The notes under the pieces are model-generated. The model had not been told where the DNA came from. It saw nothing but the letters and a program-made list of their open reading frames with translations, and did no database searches. A program made the translations under genes and the position numbers. 64,000 nucleotides of DNA from positions 248,001 through 312,000 of the forward strand of contig JAJEFA010000009.1 of assembly GCA_022820725.1 (NCBI GenBank), read 5' to 3'. Numbering within the stretch: the stretch's first letter is position 1; each line of letters opens with the position of its first letter. Of the stretch, positions 26,456 to 34,965 are shown piece after piece. Origin of the DNA: Candidatus Binatia bacterium (GTDB lineage Bacteria; Desulfobacterota; Binatia; Bin18).

Positions 26456-28831
26456 CTAGAGTTGCAGGGACCAGTGTCCACTCACATTTTCGGACGACCC
26501 GACACGGTAGGTTCCGCTGAGCCGGTTCTCTTCACGCCAGCCCTGGAAATGATAAACGCGATTCCCAACCGGACTGGTAAACTCAATCTGGTTGCCCTGC
26601 GTTGTGCCTTCCAGAGGGGCGGCACCAAAGCCTCGCGCGTGAATCACCAAGCGGCCACGCAAGGCTCCATTGCTGTGCGGTTGAAAATGCACCTCCAGCA
26701 GGGCCTCACGCTCAGGACCGAGCCCGAGGATGCTTCCCTGGTGCGAGTTAAGGATATAGGCCAAGTCACGATCGTCCATGACGTTGAATTTTCTGGACGA
26801 GAGCGGATAGCCGTTGACATAAAAGTCAACGCGATACTCGCCCGGAAGAAAGGCACCGCCGCTGGCATTACCGATTCTGGCCGTAAACGTCACCTTCTGT
26901 GTTGTATCCGAGACTTCTTTTCCGTCTTCGACCGTCCCAAGAATCTGGCCATTGGGGGCAAAATAGGTGGCGGTGATCCGGTGGTGAGAAGATAACAGGT
27001 CGTGGAGCTGGTTCTGAAAATCCGCCTCCCAGGCCAGGTAGCGGAGTTGTGACGTGCCGAATGAACTCGCGGATTGGGACAGTTTTCTGCCGTCTTGCGC
27101 CGTGTTGAAAAAGCGCACGGAGAGCAGAGAAAGCGGCTCTTTACTCCGTTCCTGGATGAGGGCCAACCGTTTTTCCTCGGCGGCGCGCCGTGCGCGCTCT
27201 TCCTCCGGGGTCGGTCCACTCACTACCGGGACAGCGGTTCCACCAGCGACTCCGTTTTCCTTTTCTTCTGTCACTTCGGCTGCGACGACCTGGACCGGGT
27301 CCGGTTCAATCCGGACCGTGTGGCTGGCCAGCTTGGCATCCCCGAGATAGAGCTCAAGCTGGTAATCACCGGTCGCCCGTTCCTTGAGCCCCTCAAGCAG
27401 GGTCACGCCCCGCAGTTCAAGCTCCTCCTCTTCGGGCCGGACAAACCGACCGGCTTCGCTTTTCCCCGCCAAGCCCCCTTCGGGATCAAAAAAACGGCCT
27501 TCCAGCCGATGACTCCCGCCTTCAACCCCAAACAGCCTGTTTTTCAGCGCCGCTTCCCAGGTCAGATATTGCACCTCACTCAGCGTATAGCTGTCCTTGA
27601 CCTCCGACAGTGGTGTGCCATCCCGCGAAGTATTCACCAAGTTAAGAGAAACCAGTTCGAGCGGGTCGGCCCGCAGCGCGCGCAGGCGTTTCTCCCGCTC
27701 CCAGGGTAAATCCGCAACAAATGCCCGAAACCTTGGCCGCTGGGATTCCGGCAGCCAGGTTTCAATCTGCTGCCACGGAATCCTTTCTCCCATGCGCGCA
27801 ATCGGGTTGCCTTGCAGCAGTTCAGGAGAAGTGAACAGTCCATACGCCCCGCCACTCAGCAACAGCAAAAAAATCAGGGTCGCCACCATCCGCCCCCAGC
27901 GCCGTTTCTGTTGCGGCGGCTCGGCGGTGAGGGGCTCTGCAGCCGGCTCCGGCAGCGGTTCCAGGATTTGGGTCGCGGCTTGGGACGAACCGGGGGATGG
28001 AGCCGCGCTCAGTCCGCGCCCATACAAAAACATGTCCTTAAATGCTTCCGCGCTCCTGGGCCGCGCTTCGGCTTTATACGCCAGGGCCTGGTCAATCGCC
28101 TGAGCAAGAAAAGGGGATGCATCAGGCTTCTCCGAAAGCACCGGCGGACACGAGAACGGCGGGTATTTCTCCGGATCCCGACCAGTCAGGATATAGTGCA
28201 GGGTTGCCCCCAGGCCATAAATATCGGACCGTTCATCGACCTGCCCGGAGTACTGTTCGGGCGGGGCAAATCCGGGCGTGCCAATCAGGGTGGCCTTACC
28301 CTGGGGGGAGAAAATTCTGGCAATACCAAAGTCAATCAGGGTGATGCGCCCATCCGGTCGCAGGATCACATTGCCCGGTTTCATGTCCCGATAGATGACG
28401 GGCGGAGAAAAGCTATGCAGATAGGTCAACACGTCGCACAGCTCCCGACCAATCTCGATGACCCGGCTCTCGGGCAGCCGACCGCCCAGTCCGGCGATTT
28501 CCTGTTCCAGGTTGGTCCCTTCGATAAAATCCATCACCAGATAATGGCAATTGCCCTCACCAAAGCGATCGAAAATAGCGGGAATGGCCGGATGGGTGAG
28601 CTGGGCCAGCGTATCGGCCTCTCGATGAAAATACTCAATCGCTTGAGCGCGCTCTTCGGGATTCGTGAACCGATCAAAAATTTCTTTGATGGCGACCTGT
28701 CGCTCAGCCAGCCGCTGGTCCTGGGCAACGTAGACGACACCCATCCCACCGCCCGCCAGAAAACGCTCAATCTGATACCGGCCCGCCAGGACCGTTCCAG
28801 GTTCGAGTTGACCGCTTTCATTTCGCGACAT
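26456..28831 (-). CDS. transmembrane serine/threonine protein kinase (PknB-like)
   Basis: 791 aa. Kinase domain at ~15-270: Gly loop LAGGGMGVVYVA, K49 in VAIK, catalytic Y147-R-D149, N154, D167-F-G169, and PPEQY in place of APE. All catalytic residues are present. A Pro-rich juxtamembrane segment is followed by one helix (~315-333). The outer ~450 residues hold two similar halves ('LSLNLVNTSRDGTPLS...YLTWEAALKNRLFG' and 'LSVRFFNTAQDGRKLS...YLAWEADFQNQLHD') plus a C-terminal beta domain. It ends 14 bp after the phosphatase gene. Inferred role: kinase that creates the phospho-Thr marks read by the FHA proteins. Confidence 0.88.
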   Translation of the reverse strand: MSRNESGQLEPGTVLAGRYQIERFLAGGGMGVVYVAQDQRLAERQVAIKEIFDRFTNPEERAQAIEYFHREADTLAQLTHPAIPAIFDRFGEGNCHYLVMDFIEGTNLEQEIAGLGGRLPESRVIEIGRELCDVLTYLHSFSPPVIYRDMKPGNVILRPDGRITLIDFGIARIFSPQGKATLIGTPGFAPPEQYSGQVDERSDIYGLGATLHYILTGRDPEKYPPFSCPPVLSEKPDASPFLAQAIDQALAYKAEARPRSAEAFKDMFLYGRGLSAAPSPGSSQAATQILEPLPEPAAEPLTAEPPQQKRRWGRMVATLIFLLLLSGGAYGLFTSPELLQGNPIARMGERIPWQQIETWLPESQRPRFRAFVADLPWEREKRLRALRADPLELVSLNLVNTSRDGTPLSEVKDSYTLSEVQYLTWEAALKNRLFGVEGGSHRLEGRFFDPEGGLAGKSEAGRFVRPEEEELELRGVTLLEGLKERATGDYQLELYLGDAKLASHTVRIEPDPVQVVAAEVTEEKENGVAGGTAVPVVSGPTPEEERARRAAEEKRLALIQERSKEPLSLLSVRFFNTAQDGRKLSQSASSFGTSQLRYLAWEADFQNQLHDLLSSHHRITATYFAPNGQILGTVEDGKEVSDTTQKVTFTARIGNASGGAFLPGEYRVDFYVNGYPLSSRKFNVMDDRDLAYILNSHQGSILGLGPEREALLEVHFQPHSNGALRGRLVIHARGFGAAPLEGTTQGNQIEFTSPVGNRVYHFQGWREENRLSGTYRVGSSENVSGHWSLQL

Positions 28832-28844
28832 CGATCATGCCTCG

Positions 28845-30551
28845 CTACTCGTGAAAGACCACAACCACTGAGGTATTATCGCTGCCGCCCGCGGTATTGG
28901 CCGCGACCGTCAATTCCAGGGCGGCCTCGTGCGGGGTCCGGTGGCGACTCATAATGTCGGCAATCGCAGGGTCAAGGACATGGCTGGTCAGCCCGTCGCT
29001 GCACAGAAGGAGACGAACGCCGCGCTTCAGCGGCCGCGAGAGCGTATCGACCTTCACGTTTTCCTTGCTGCCCAAAGACCGAATCAGGACGTTACGGTGC
29101 TCGTGGGTCAACGCCTCTTCTTCGGTCAGTTGGCCGATCTCGACCAGACGGGCGACCAGAGAATGATCGTGCGAGAGCTGGTGTACCACTCCGTTTTCCA
29201 GCAGATAGACCCGACTGTCCCCGACCCAGGCCAGCGCCAGTTGTTCCGCCTGAATTAACGCGGCAACGATCGTGGCTCCCAGGCCAGCCGACTCGGGATG
29301 ATCTTTGCCGTATTGGACAATCCGGGTGTTGGCCGCCTCAACCGCCTCACGCAGACAGCGCTCCCAAGTCGCAGCATCGACCTCTTCTTCCGCCTCGGCA
29401 TCAGCCTGGGCTGCTTCGACATGGCGGGCTACCGTCTGGATGGCGATCTGGCTCGCGACCTCCCCGGCTTCTGCACCACCCATACCATCTGACACAATAT
29501 ACAGCCCCCGGAAATCGTTGCCGGCTAGGCTGCCTTGCCCCATCTCTTTGACCAGTACGGCATCTTCGTTATGGTCGCGCACCTGTCCGACATCGGTCCG
29601 CCAGGCCGAACGGATCTGCACGGACTGACCCAGCGCGAGCAAGTCGTGTTTCAGCGCGTGCAGCGCCGCATAGCGCTCTGTAGACTCAAAGGCCAACGCT
29701 CTGCTTAAAACGCGCTCAAACTCGGGAGTCAGGACTTTCTCAGGGTAGAAGACTGGCGGCTCAGGCTGAACCGCCCAGCCCTCAACCGGCAAACGCCGCC
29801 CTACCAATACAGCATACAAGCAGGCACCGAGCGCAAATACATCGGCCGCTTCGTTTAACACCTGGGGCTTGTATGCCTCGGGCGCAGCATAGCCATCCGT
29901 CAACACGGGACTCTCCTCAACTGCGTCTTTGAGACGGATCGCATCGAATTGGGTGAGGTGCAGCCGACCCGTCTTGTCGAGAAGAATATTCTCCGGAGGA
30001 AGCTCAATACACAGGAGTCCATGCCGGTGCAAAGCCTCCACGGCCTGGCATAGCTGAACACCCCAGCCGGCCGCCTCCCGCTCCGATGTCCGGCCAACAC
30101 GCTGGCTCAGCGGGAGACCGGACTGACTCGACGTGATGAGGTAGACCCGTCCGTCACATTCACAACGTTCTTGGGGAAGAATCAGGGCCGGATGACGAAT
30201 TGCGGCAAGTTGTTCGAACAACCGGAACACGTCCCCCGCATGGGCATCCGTCTGGTCGTTTGACCGTTCCGCTATAAGGTAGGTCCGGCTATCGTCCGTC
30301 TGATCAACCGCCCGGTAACGATTTTCCTGTCCGGTCGAGAGGAGTACGGTCAAACGATAGGTATCAGCCAGAACGGTGCCGATTGGCAACGGTTCGAGGG
30401 GGGGAACCGACTCCCCCTCACCTTCCTCCTCAAGCGCGACACCGCAGGCGGTACAAAACGTTTCTCCGATGACATTGGCCTGTCCGCACTCAACACAAAC
30501 ACAGCTCTTCTCACGGTCTGTCGGCTCGGTCAGCAGCGGCGCAGAACCCAT
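28845..30551 (-). CDS. zinc ribbon - pseudokinase - PP2C phosphatase fusion
   Basis: 568 aa in three parts. Residues 17-38 form a zinc ribbon (C19-x2-C22, C33-x2-C36). Residues ~55-305 have a kinase-like fold without chemistry: IELPPEN stands where HRDLKPEN should be, TQFDA replaces DFG, and there is no VAIK lysine. Residues ~313-568 are a complete PP2C phosphatase with RDHNED, VSDGMGG (metal Asp355), LAWVGDSR, SDGLT and GGSDNTS. The pseudokinase may dock substrates or the partner kinase, and PP2C would reverse its phosphorylation (inference). Followed by the active kinase gene after 13 bp. Confidence 0.85.
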   Translation of the reverse strand: MGSAPLLTEPTDREKSCVCVECGQANVIGETFCTACGVALEEEGEGESVPPLEPLPIGTVLADTYRLTVLLSTGQENRYRAVDQTDDSRTYLIAERSNDQTDAHAGDVFRLFEQLAAIRHPALILPQERCECDGRVYLITSSQSGLPLSQRVGRTSEREAAGWGVQLCQAVEALHRHGLLCIELPPENILLDKTGRLHLTQFDAIRLKDAVEESPVLTDGYAAPEAYKPQVLNEAADVFALGACLYAVLVGRRLPVEGWAVQPEPPVFYPEKVLTPEFERVLSRALAFESTERYAALHALKHDLLALGQSVQIRSAWRTDVGQVRDHNEDAVLVKEMGQGSLAGNDFRGLYIVSDGMGGAEAGEVASQIAIQTVARHVEAAQADAEAEEEVDAATWERCLREAVEAANTRIVQYGKDHPESAGLGATIVAALIQAEQLALAWVGDSRVYLLENGVVHQLSHDHSLVARLVEIGQLTEEEALTHEHRNVLIRSLGSKENVKVDTLSRPLKRGVRLLLCSDGLTSHVLDPAIADIMSRHRTPHEAALELTVAANTAGGSDNTSVVVVFHE

Positions 30552-30583
30552 GCATCACCAGTCCCAGAACGGCCAAGCCGACT

Positions 30584-31246
30584 TCATTGGGCGCGTGACA
30601 CCTTGAAAAAGGTTTTGCCGATGATGATCTCGTCTCCGTCTTTAAGCGGGACGGGCGAGCCGGGCTCAAGGCGTTGTCCCCGATTGACAAACGTCCCGTT
30701 CAGGCTGCCGATATCTTCAATCGTCAGCTCGGCCCCGAACTTTATCAGCGCGTGTTTGCGGGAGATCCGCGCTTCCGGATCATCGTTTTCCATATCGACT
30801 TCGGGAAAAGAACCGGAATCCGGGTCCCACCGACCAACCAGATTGTCTCCAGCTTGGAGCTCAAAGACTTTCCCCACAGTGCCACCCCGGGTAATGGTGA
30901 GCGAAGCACTGCCGACCGCCGCCTGGTCATCGCTGAGGGCTGCGGCGTCAGGCACGGCTTCGGCCTCTGGAGTCTCCACGGACATATCATCAGCCGCCCC
31001 GGCACTTTCCTCGGCCTCGGCTTCGTCGGCTGCGGTCGCTTCAGCTTCGGTCGCTTCAGCCGCAGCTTCTTCTGCCACGGGTTCTGCACTGGCCTCCGTT
31101 TCGTCTGGCGCTTCCTCTGCGGCTTGGCTGTCAGGAGTATCAACAGCCTCGGCTTCCGTCGCTACGGCTTCAAGTTTTGCGCCGCAGCTATCACAGTATT
31201 CCAGGCCATCCATATTTTCTTCATTGCATTCCGCACAGCGAATCAT
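30584..31246 (-). CDS. zinc ribbon - acidic linker - FHA domain protein
   Basis: 220 aa from ATG 31246 with AAGGAG upstream. The N-terminal zinc ribbon has CAEC and CDSC pairs. Residues ~25-115 are almost entirely Ala/Glu/Asp, a flexible acidic tether. The C-terminal FHA domain has LVGRWDPDSG, ARISRKHALI and DIGSLNGTFVN, with all phospho-Thr-binding residues present. It shares the zinc-ribbon start with the next gene, so the two may meet through it or sit at one scaffold. Confidence 0.82.
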   Translation of the reverse strand: MIRCAECNEENMDGLEYCDSCGAKLEAVATEAEAVDTPDSQAAEEAPDETEASAEPVAEEAAAEATEAEATAADEAEAEESAGAADDMSVETPEAEAVPDAAALSDDQAAVGSASLTITRGGTVGKVFELQAGDNLVGRWDPDSGSFPEVDMENDDPEARISRKHALIKFGAELTIEDIGSLNGTFVNRGQRLEPGSPVPLKDGDEIIIGKTFFKVSRAQ

Positions 31247-31284
31247 TCTCACATCTCCTTCATTGACCACATCTGTGGTGGAGC

Positions 31285-32574
31285 TTAATCCCGGAGTGCA
31301 TCCTTGACGCTCTCAGGATCGAGCTGCTGCGTCTTTCGAAGGGTTGCCTGGGCATTGAGCAACTGGGTCTTGGCTGCCCCGGTCGCCAGACTCTGGGTTT
31401 TCTTCAACTCACTCTGGAGCCCCTCAAGCGCCTGGGTTGCTTTCGCATTCCCCAGTCGTTGTGTGCCAGCTATGGCATTCCCCAACAAGCGTGTGGCTTT
31501 ATCCGTATTGCCGGCAGCCATGGCCGCCTCGGCCTGCAACTGAATCTTGGCGACGCTGACCTGATCGACCAGATTCATGACATAACCGTTGGCCTGGCCA
31601 ATGGCCGAACGCTCAAGCGTATAATTCACCACCACGTCCACGCTTTCGTGTTGGTTCTTGGCCTCGGGCGTATCGTAATATAGCGCCGCTTGCACCAGCC
31701 GTACCCGGCCGGGTCGGCGGGGCGGTAAGACTAAGACGGCCAAGGCTGAGCTTGGCGTTCCCGCTTCGATATCTCCCAGCGGCAAGGAAATCGTCCGGTT
31801 GGTGTCAGGCGTAATCTCTTTTATCGGGTAAATTTGAGGACTGGCGCGAAAGGCTTCCTTCACCTGCACCCCCGCGCTGAGTTGCATCTCAATCCGGGCA
31901 TTGGTCAGGGCAACATTCCGCAGTCCCTGAAGTTCGTTGGAGAATATATTCGGAATGGAGGCCGGGGCATCAATAAAGTGATAGTTGGCGCCACTCTCCT
32001 CGGCCATTTCCATCAGGAGTTTTTCATTGAACTCGATCCCCACCCCGAGCGTGCTGCACGAAATGCGCTCCCGGTGTTGACGGGCGAGATCGAGACATTT
32101 GCGCTCCTCGTAGGTCTGGCCGTCGGTCAGGAGCAACAGCCGGTTCAGGCGGTTCGGCGAATAATGCTTCTCTACCTCGGCCAGCGCGGCTTCCATGCCC
32201 AGCGCCATTTGCGTCCCGCCGCCAATCTCCAAGAGATCGAGATCGTCAATGGCCCGTTTTACCCCGGCGGCATCTGCCGTGACCCGGTCTGCCGTTGCCG
32301 CAACTTCGGCCCGGTCGGCAAACGCAATCACCGCCGCCTTGTCATCCGGACCGAGATTGTCGATCAGATATTTGATGGCCTCGATGACATGGTCCAACCG
32401 CTGTTCGTCGTACATCGAACCGCTGCGGTCAAGAACAATGCCAAGATTGAGCGGCAGGCGCACCCCCCCGCCCTGCGGCTTGGTTTCCATGAGTAGGTAC
32501 AGAATGAAATTTTCTGCGCTACTCAGGACGGCATTACGGCTTGTCAGCGCTTGGAATCCAACAGCACCGGCCAC
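31285..32574 (-). CDS. VWA domain protein, first gene of the signalling operon
   Basis: 429 aa. GTG start with AAGGAGG. The VWA domain begins 'LPLNLGIVLDRSGSMYDEQ' with a full MIDAS (D49, S51, S53), then GGGTQM with the Thr ligand, and LLLLTDGQTYEE. A beta-rich domain and a helical C-terminal part ('EAAMAAGNTDKATRLLGNAIAGTQRLGN') follow. No signal peptide is seen, so it is probably cytoplasmic, like TerY-type VWA proteins. Spacing to the FHA gene is about 40 bp. Confidence 0.82.
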   Translation of the reverse strand: MAGAVGFQALTSRNAVLSSAENFILYLLMETKPQGGGVRLPLNLGIVLDRSGSMYDEQRLDHVIEAIKYLIDNLGPDDKAAVIAFADRAEVAATADRVTADAAGVKRAIDDLDLLEIGGGTQMALGMEAALAEVEKHYSPNRLNRLLLLTDGQTYEERKCLDLARQHRERISCSTLGVGIEFNEKLLMEMAEESGANYHFIDAPASIPNIFSNELQGLRNVALTNARIEMQLSAGVQVKEAFRASPQIYPIKEITPDTNRTISLPLGDIEAGTPSSALAVLVLPPRRPGRVRLVQAALYYDTPEAKNQHESVDVVVNYTLERSAIGQANGYVMNLVDQVSVAKIQLQAEAAMAAGNTDKATRLLGNAIAGTQRLGNAKATQALEGLQSELKKTQSLATGAAKTQLLNAQATLRKTQQLDPESVKDALRD

Positions 32575-32656
32575 GAAAGCCTCCTTTTACCAGGAACTTT
32601 ATAGAATTTTTTATCTCACGTTTTTTGTCCAGGAGCAATATAATTTCCGTGCGGGA

Positions 32657-33154
32657 TTATTCTTCCGGCTTGCGAAACTGGTCGTGACAGCTCTTACACG
32701 TCCCGAACATCTTTTGCATATGTTCTTTGACGGAGGTGGCATTGTTTTCTCCCGCAGCCACGGTTAGTGCGTTCGCTTCCGTACCCAGTTCTGTGGCGGA
32801 GGCAAGAAAAGCGTCCCAGTGCTGCCAGATTTCTTCTTTGGCCCGAGAGGAATCCCCGCTGCTGCCCTCAGGAAAGAGCGCGGCGATGCGTGTTGAATGA
32901 AGGGCGATGGCGGCGGCATTCATTTTGGCCTCTTCGAGCTTGCCAGCGTCGATCTTACCTTTCATCTCCTTGGCATTGGCCCCAACATTCTCCATCAGAT
33001 AGGTGCGAAATGCCACCGTCTGCTGGGGGTCCGGCATCTGAGTCGGATGATTTTCGTGTCCGAAACTCAGCCCACCAAGACTATGCAGCCCTCCTGCCAT
33101 CACGCTCACACTGATTAAAACTCCACGAACCACACGGCTAACTATCCCTCTCAT
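32657..33154 (-). CDS. cytochrome c' family (class II c-type cytochrome)
   Basis: 165 aa. Signal peptide at 1-31, helical bundle, and a single heme motif CKSCH close to the C-terminus, the class II arrangement. AGGAGGGAG precedes the ATG. Periplasmic. Family members bind NO or transfer electrons. It follows the di-heme cytochrome gene by about 30 bp. Confidence 0.82.
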   Translation of the reverse strand: MRGIVSRVVRGVLISVSVMAGGLHSLGGLSFGHENHPTQMPDPQQTVAFRTYLMENVGANAKEMKGKIDAGKLEEAKMNAAAIALHSTRIAALFPEGSSGDSSRAKEEIWQHWDAFLASATELGTEANALTVAAGENNATSVKEHMQKMFGTCKSCHDQFRKPEE

Positions 33155-33184
33155 TACGCTCCCTCCTCTTACGCAAGACCCACG

Positions 33185-34129
33185 CTATTCCTGTCCTTCC
33201 TGACTCCTCGGAGGAGTCGATTTCAGATATTTGGCAACAGCGTGGGCGTCGTCATCAGTCATGTCTTTGTACCCGCCCCCAGGCACTCCATCAATCACCA
33301 CCGCCATCAGCCCCTGAACCGTATCAAAATTCGGGAGAAACCCGGTACGCAGCAGGGAAACGATCTCTCCCTCACTCCACCGCCCAATACCCGTCTCGTC
33401 ATCCGGGGTAATATTGGGCGCGACCTCACCATCAATGCCAGCCGGATTCCCGGCTAAATCGTGCGTCCGGTCGAGTGTGCCAAACACGGTACGCGGCGTA
33501 TGGCATTCCTGACAATGGGCGAGGTGCTCGCTGATGTAGCGCCCTCGGGCAATAGGGTCCGCCCAGGCTGCCGCCCGGGTTTCAACCGGTTCAAAAAACA
33601 ACCAGCGCCAGGCGCGCATGGCCAACCCGGAAAACGGCAGGCTCACCTCGTGGGGAAGATTTTCTTGCGCCACGGGCTCCTGGCTACGCAGGAAAGCCAC
33701 CAGCGCCGTGACATCTTCATCCGTCATGCCGCTGAGGGCCGGATACGGCATGACCGGACTCATGACCGTCCCGTCGGGTTTCACGCCCAGACGGATCGCA
33801 TCAACGATTTCCTGACCCGTCCAGGTTCCAATCCCATGGACCGGGTCGGGTGTGATATTCGTTCCGTAAAATCGTCCATAGGGGGTTTCAATCGGCCGCC
33901 CGCCCGCGTTGGTGGGCCCCTGATCCGCCGTATGACAGCCACATCCCCCGGCTAAGGCGAAAATATACTGCCCCTGGGCGACGAGGGCCGTATTATTGGC
34001 CCACACGTTTTGGGCATGGCCGAACAAAAAACCGCAAAGAAGAACAAGAAGACAGAAAAGCCGCAAAGAAATTTTCCCACTCGCGTTTTTCACGCCTTCT
34101 TGTAGAGCTGTGTGACCAGTCATGAGCAT
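33185..34129 (-). CDS. di-heme c-type cytochrome with one atypical heme motif
   Basis: 314 aa. N-terminal signal/anchor (LRLFCLLVLLCGFLFGHAQNVWA), then two cytochrome c domains like those of alcohol-dehydrogenase cytochrome subunits ('GGRPIETPYGRFYGTNITPDP', 'MPYPALSGMTDEDVTALVAFLRS', 'NITPDDETGIGRWSEGEIVSLL'). The second heme site is a normal CQECH. The first reads GGCGCH, giving C63-x-C65-H rather than CxxCH. Periplasmic electron carrier; partner dehydrogenase not in the window. Confidence 0.8.
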   Translation of the reverse strand: MLMTGHTALQEGVKNASGKISLRLFCLLVLLCGFLFGHAQNVWANNTALVAQGQYIFALAGGCGCHTADQGPTNAGGRPIETPYGRFYGTNITPDPVHGIGTWTGQEIVDAIRLGVKPDGTVMSPVMPYPALSGMTDEDVTALVAFLRSQEPVAQENLPHEVSLPFSGLAMRAWRWLFFEPVETRAAAWADPIARGRYISEHLAHCQECHTPRTVFGTLDRTHDLAGNPAGIDGEVAPNITPDDETGIGRWSEGEIVSLLRTGFLPNFDTVQGLMAVVIDGVPGGGYKDMTDDDAHAVAKYLKSTPPRSQEGQE

Positions 34130-34177
34130 GGGCGGAGGTCTTGGGGGGCACGGATTGGTCTGCTAGGCTGTCAGGCC

Positions 34178-34639
34178 ATGCACCGACTCGGTCTCAGCGT
34201 CGCGGTTTTCCTGATTCTTGGAACCACAAGTGCCTTCTATCTGTTCTCTTCCCTTGGGGAAACGGTGCTCTATAACGCCTGGGGGTATACCATCTATGCC
34301 GACTTTGAAAGTGCCGCCGGCCTGGGACCTGGCACGCCGGTCGAGATTGCCGGTGTCCGCGTCGGCCGGGTTGATACCGTCCAGCTTACGGGCACGCGGG
34401 CACGGGTCCGCTTAACCATAGACAGCGATATTGAGATTCAGGAAGACGCCATCGCGTCCATTCACACCAAGGGTCTGCTCGGCGGCCCCTATGTCCTCAT
34501 CTCGCTGGGCGGGTCGGATAGACTTATCCCACCCGGCGGAGTGCTCAGAGAGACGGAGTCGCCCATTGACCTGCCGGGACTCATGAAAGCCTATGTTGAC
34601 AGCCGTAAGGCTCCGGACGAGGAGGCCTCTGCTCCCTGA
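34178..34639 (+). CDS. MlaD-family (MCE domain) lipid-transport protein
   Basis: 153 aa from ATG 34178 (MHRLGLSVAVFLILGTTSAF); the longer frame upstream overlaps the divergent cytochrome start. One N-terminal membrane helix, then an MCE domain: 'YTIYADFESAAGLGPGTPVEIAGVRVGRV...IHTKGLLGGPYVLIS'. This is the periplasmic hexamer-forming subunit of Mla-type phospholipid transporters. No mlaE, mlaF or mlaC genes are adjacent, which is unusual. Confidence 0.78.
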   Translation: MHRLGLSVAVFLILGTTSAFYLFSSLGETVLYNAWGYTIYADFESAAGLGPGTPVEIAGVRVGRVDTVQLTGTRARVRLTIDSDIEIQEDAIASIHTKGLLGGPYVLISLGGSDRLIPPGGVLRETESPIDLPGLMKAYVDSRKAPDEEASAP

Positions 34640-34661
34640 GGATTGACGCCCGGCTCATTCC

Positions 34662-34808
34662 CTATTCGGCCCGCCCCCGTCGTGTACGCCGACGGTATGA
34701 CGCGGGTTTCATACGAACTTTGCCACACTGAGGACAGCGCCATTTCTCCTGCTTGTGGGGCCGGTGCGCCTCCACTTTCATTTTTGTTCGGCAGCGCGGA
34801 CAAATCAT
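34662..34808 (-). CDS. 48-aa zinc-ribbon protein
   Basis: ATG 34808 with GGAG six bases upstream, stop TAG at 34662-34664. MICPRC at the N-terminus and CPQC at residues 25-28 form a two-pair zinc ribbon, followed by a very basic tail (KPASYRRRTRRGRAE). The complete Cys pattern and the ribosome site support a real gene. It lies convergent to mlaD and divergent from the CoA-transferase gene. Function unknown; nucleic-acid binding is plausible. Confidence 0.55.
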   Translation of the reverse strand: MICPRCRTKMKVEAHRPHKQEKWRCPQCGKVRMKPASYRRRTRRGRAE

Positions 34809-34965
34809 GACGCACTCCATCAATACCATAGCGCCTGAGCAGAGCCCATTCAGATTATCTGACGGATATCAAATCGGGGCTTGCCTGTTCTCGTCAAGGG
34901 AGCTATGGGGAGACCTTGTGCGGATGATGAAAAATCTCTGTCATTGCTAGTGCGGGAGTCACCGA

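Noticed and set aside
27812-28954. A 380-codon plus-strand open frame over the kinase gene
   Set aside because: Antisense shadow of the kinase domain; no motif or ribosome site of its own.
23930-32574. Part of a type VI secretion locus
   Set aside because: Kinase, PP2C and FHA genes are present, but no tss gene (sheath, baseplate, IcmF or ClpV) occurs anywhere in the window.
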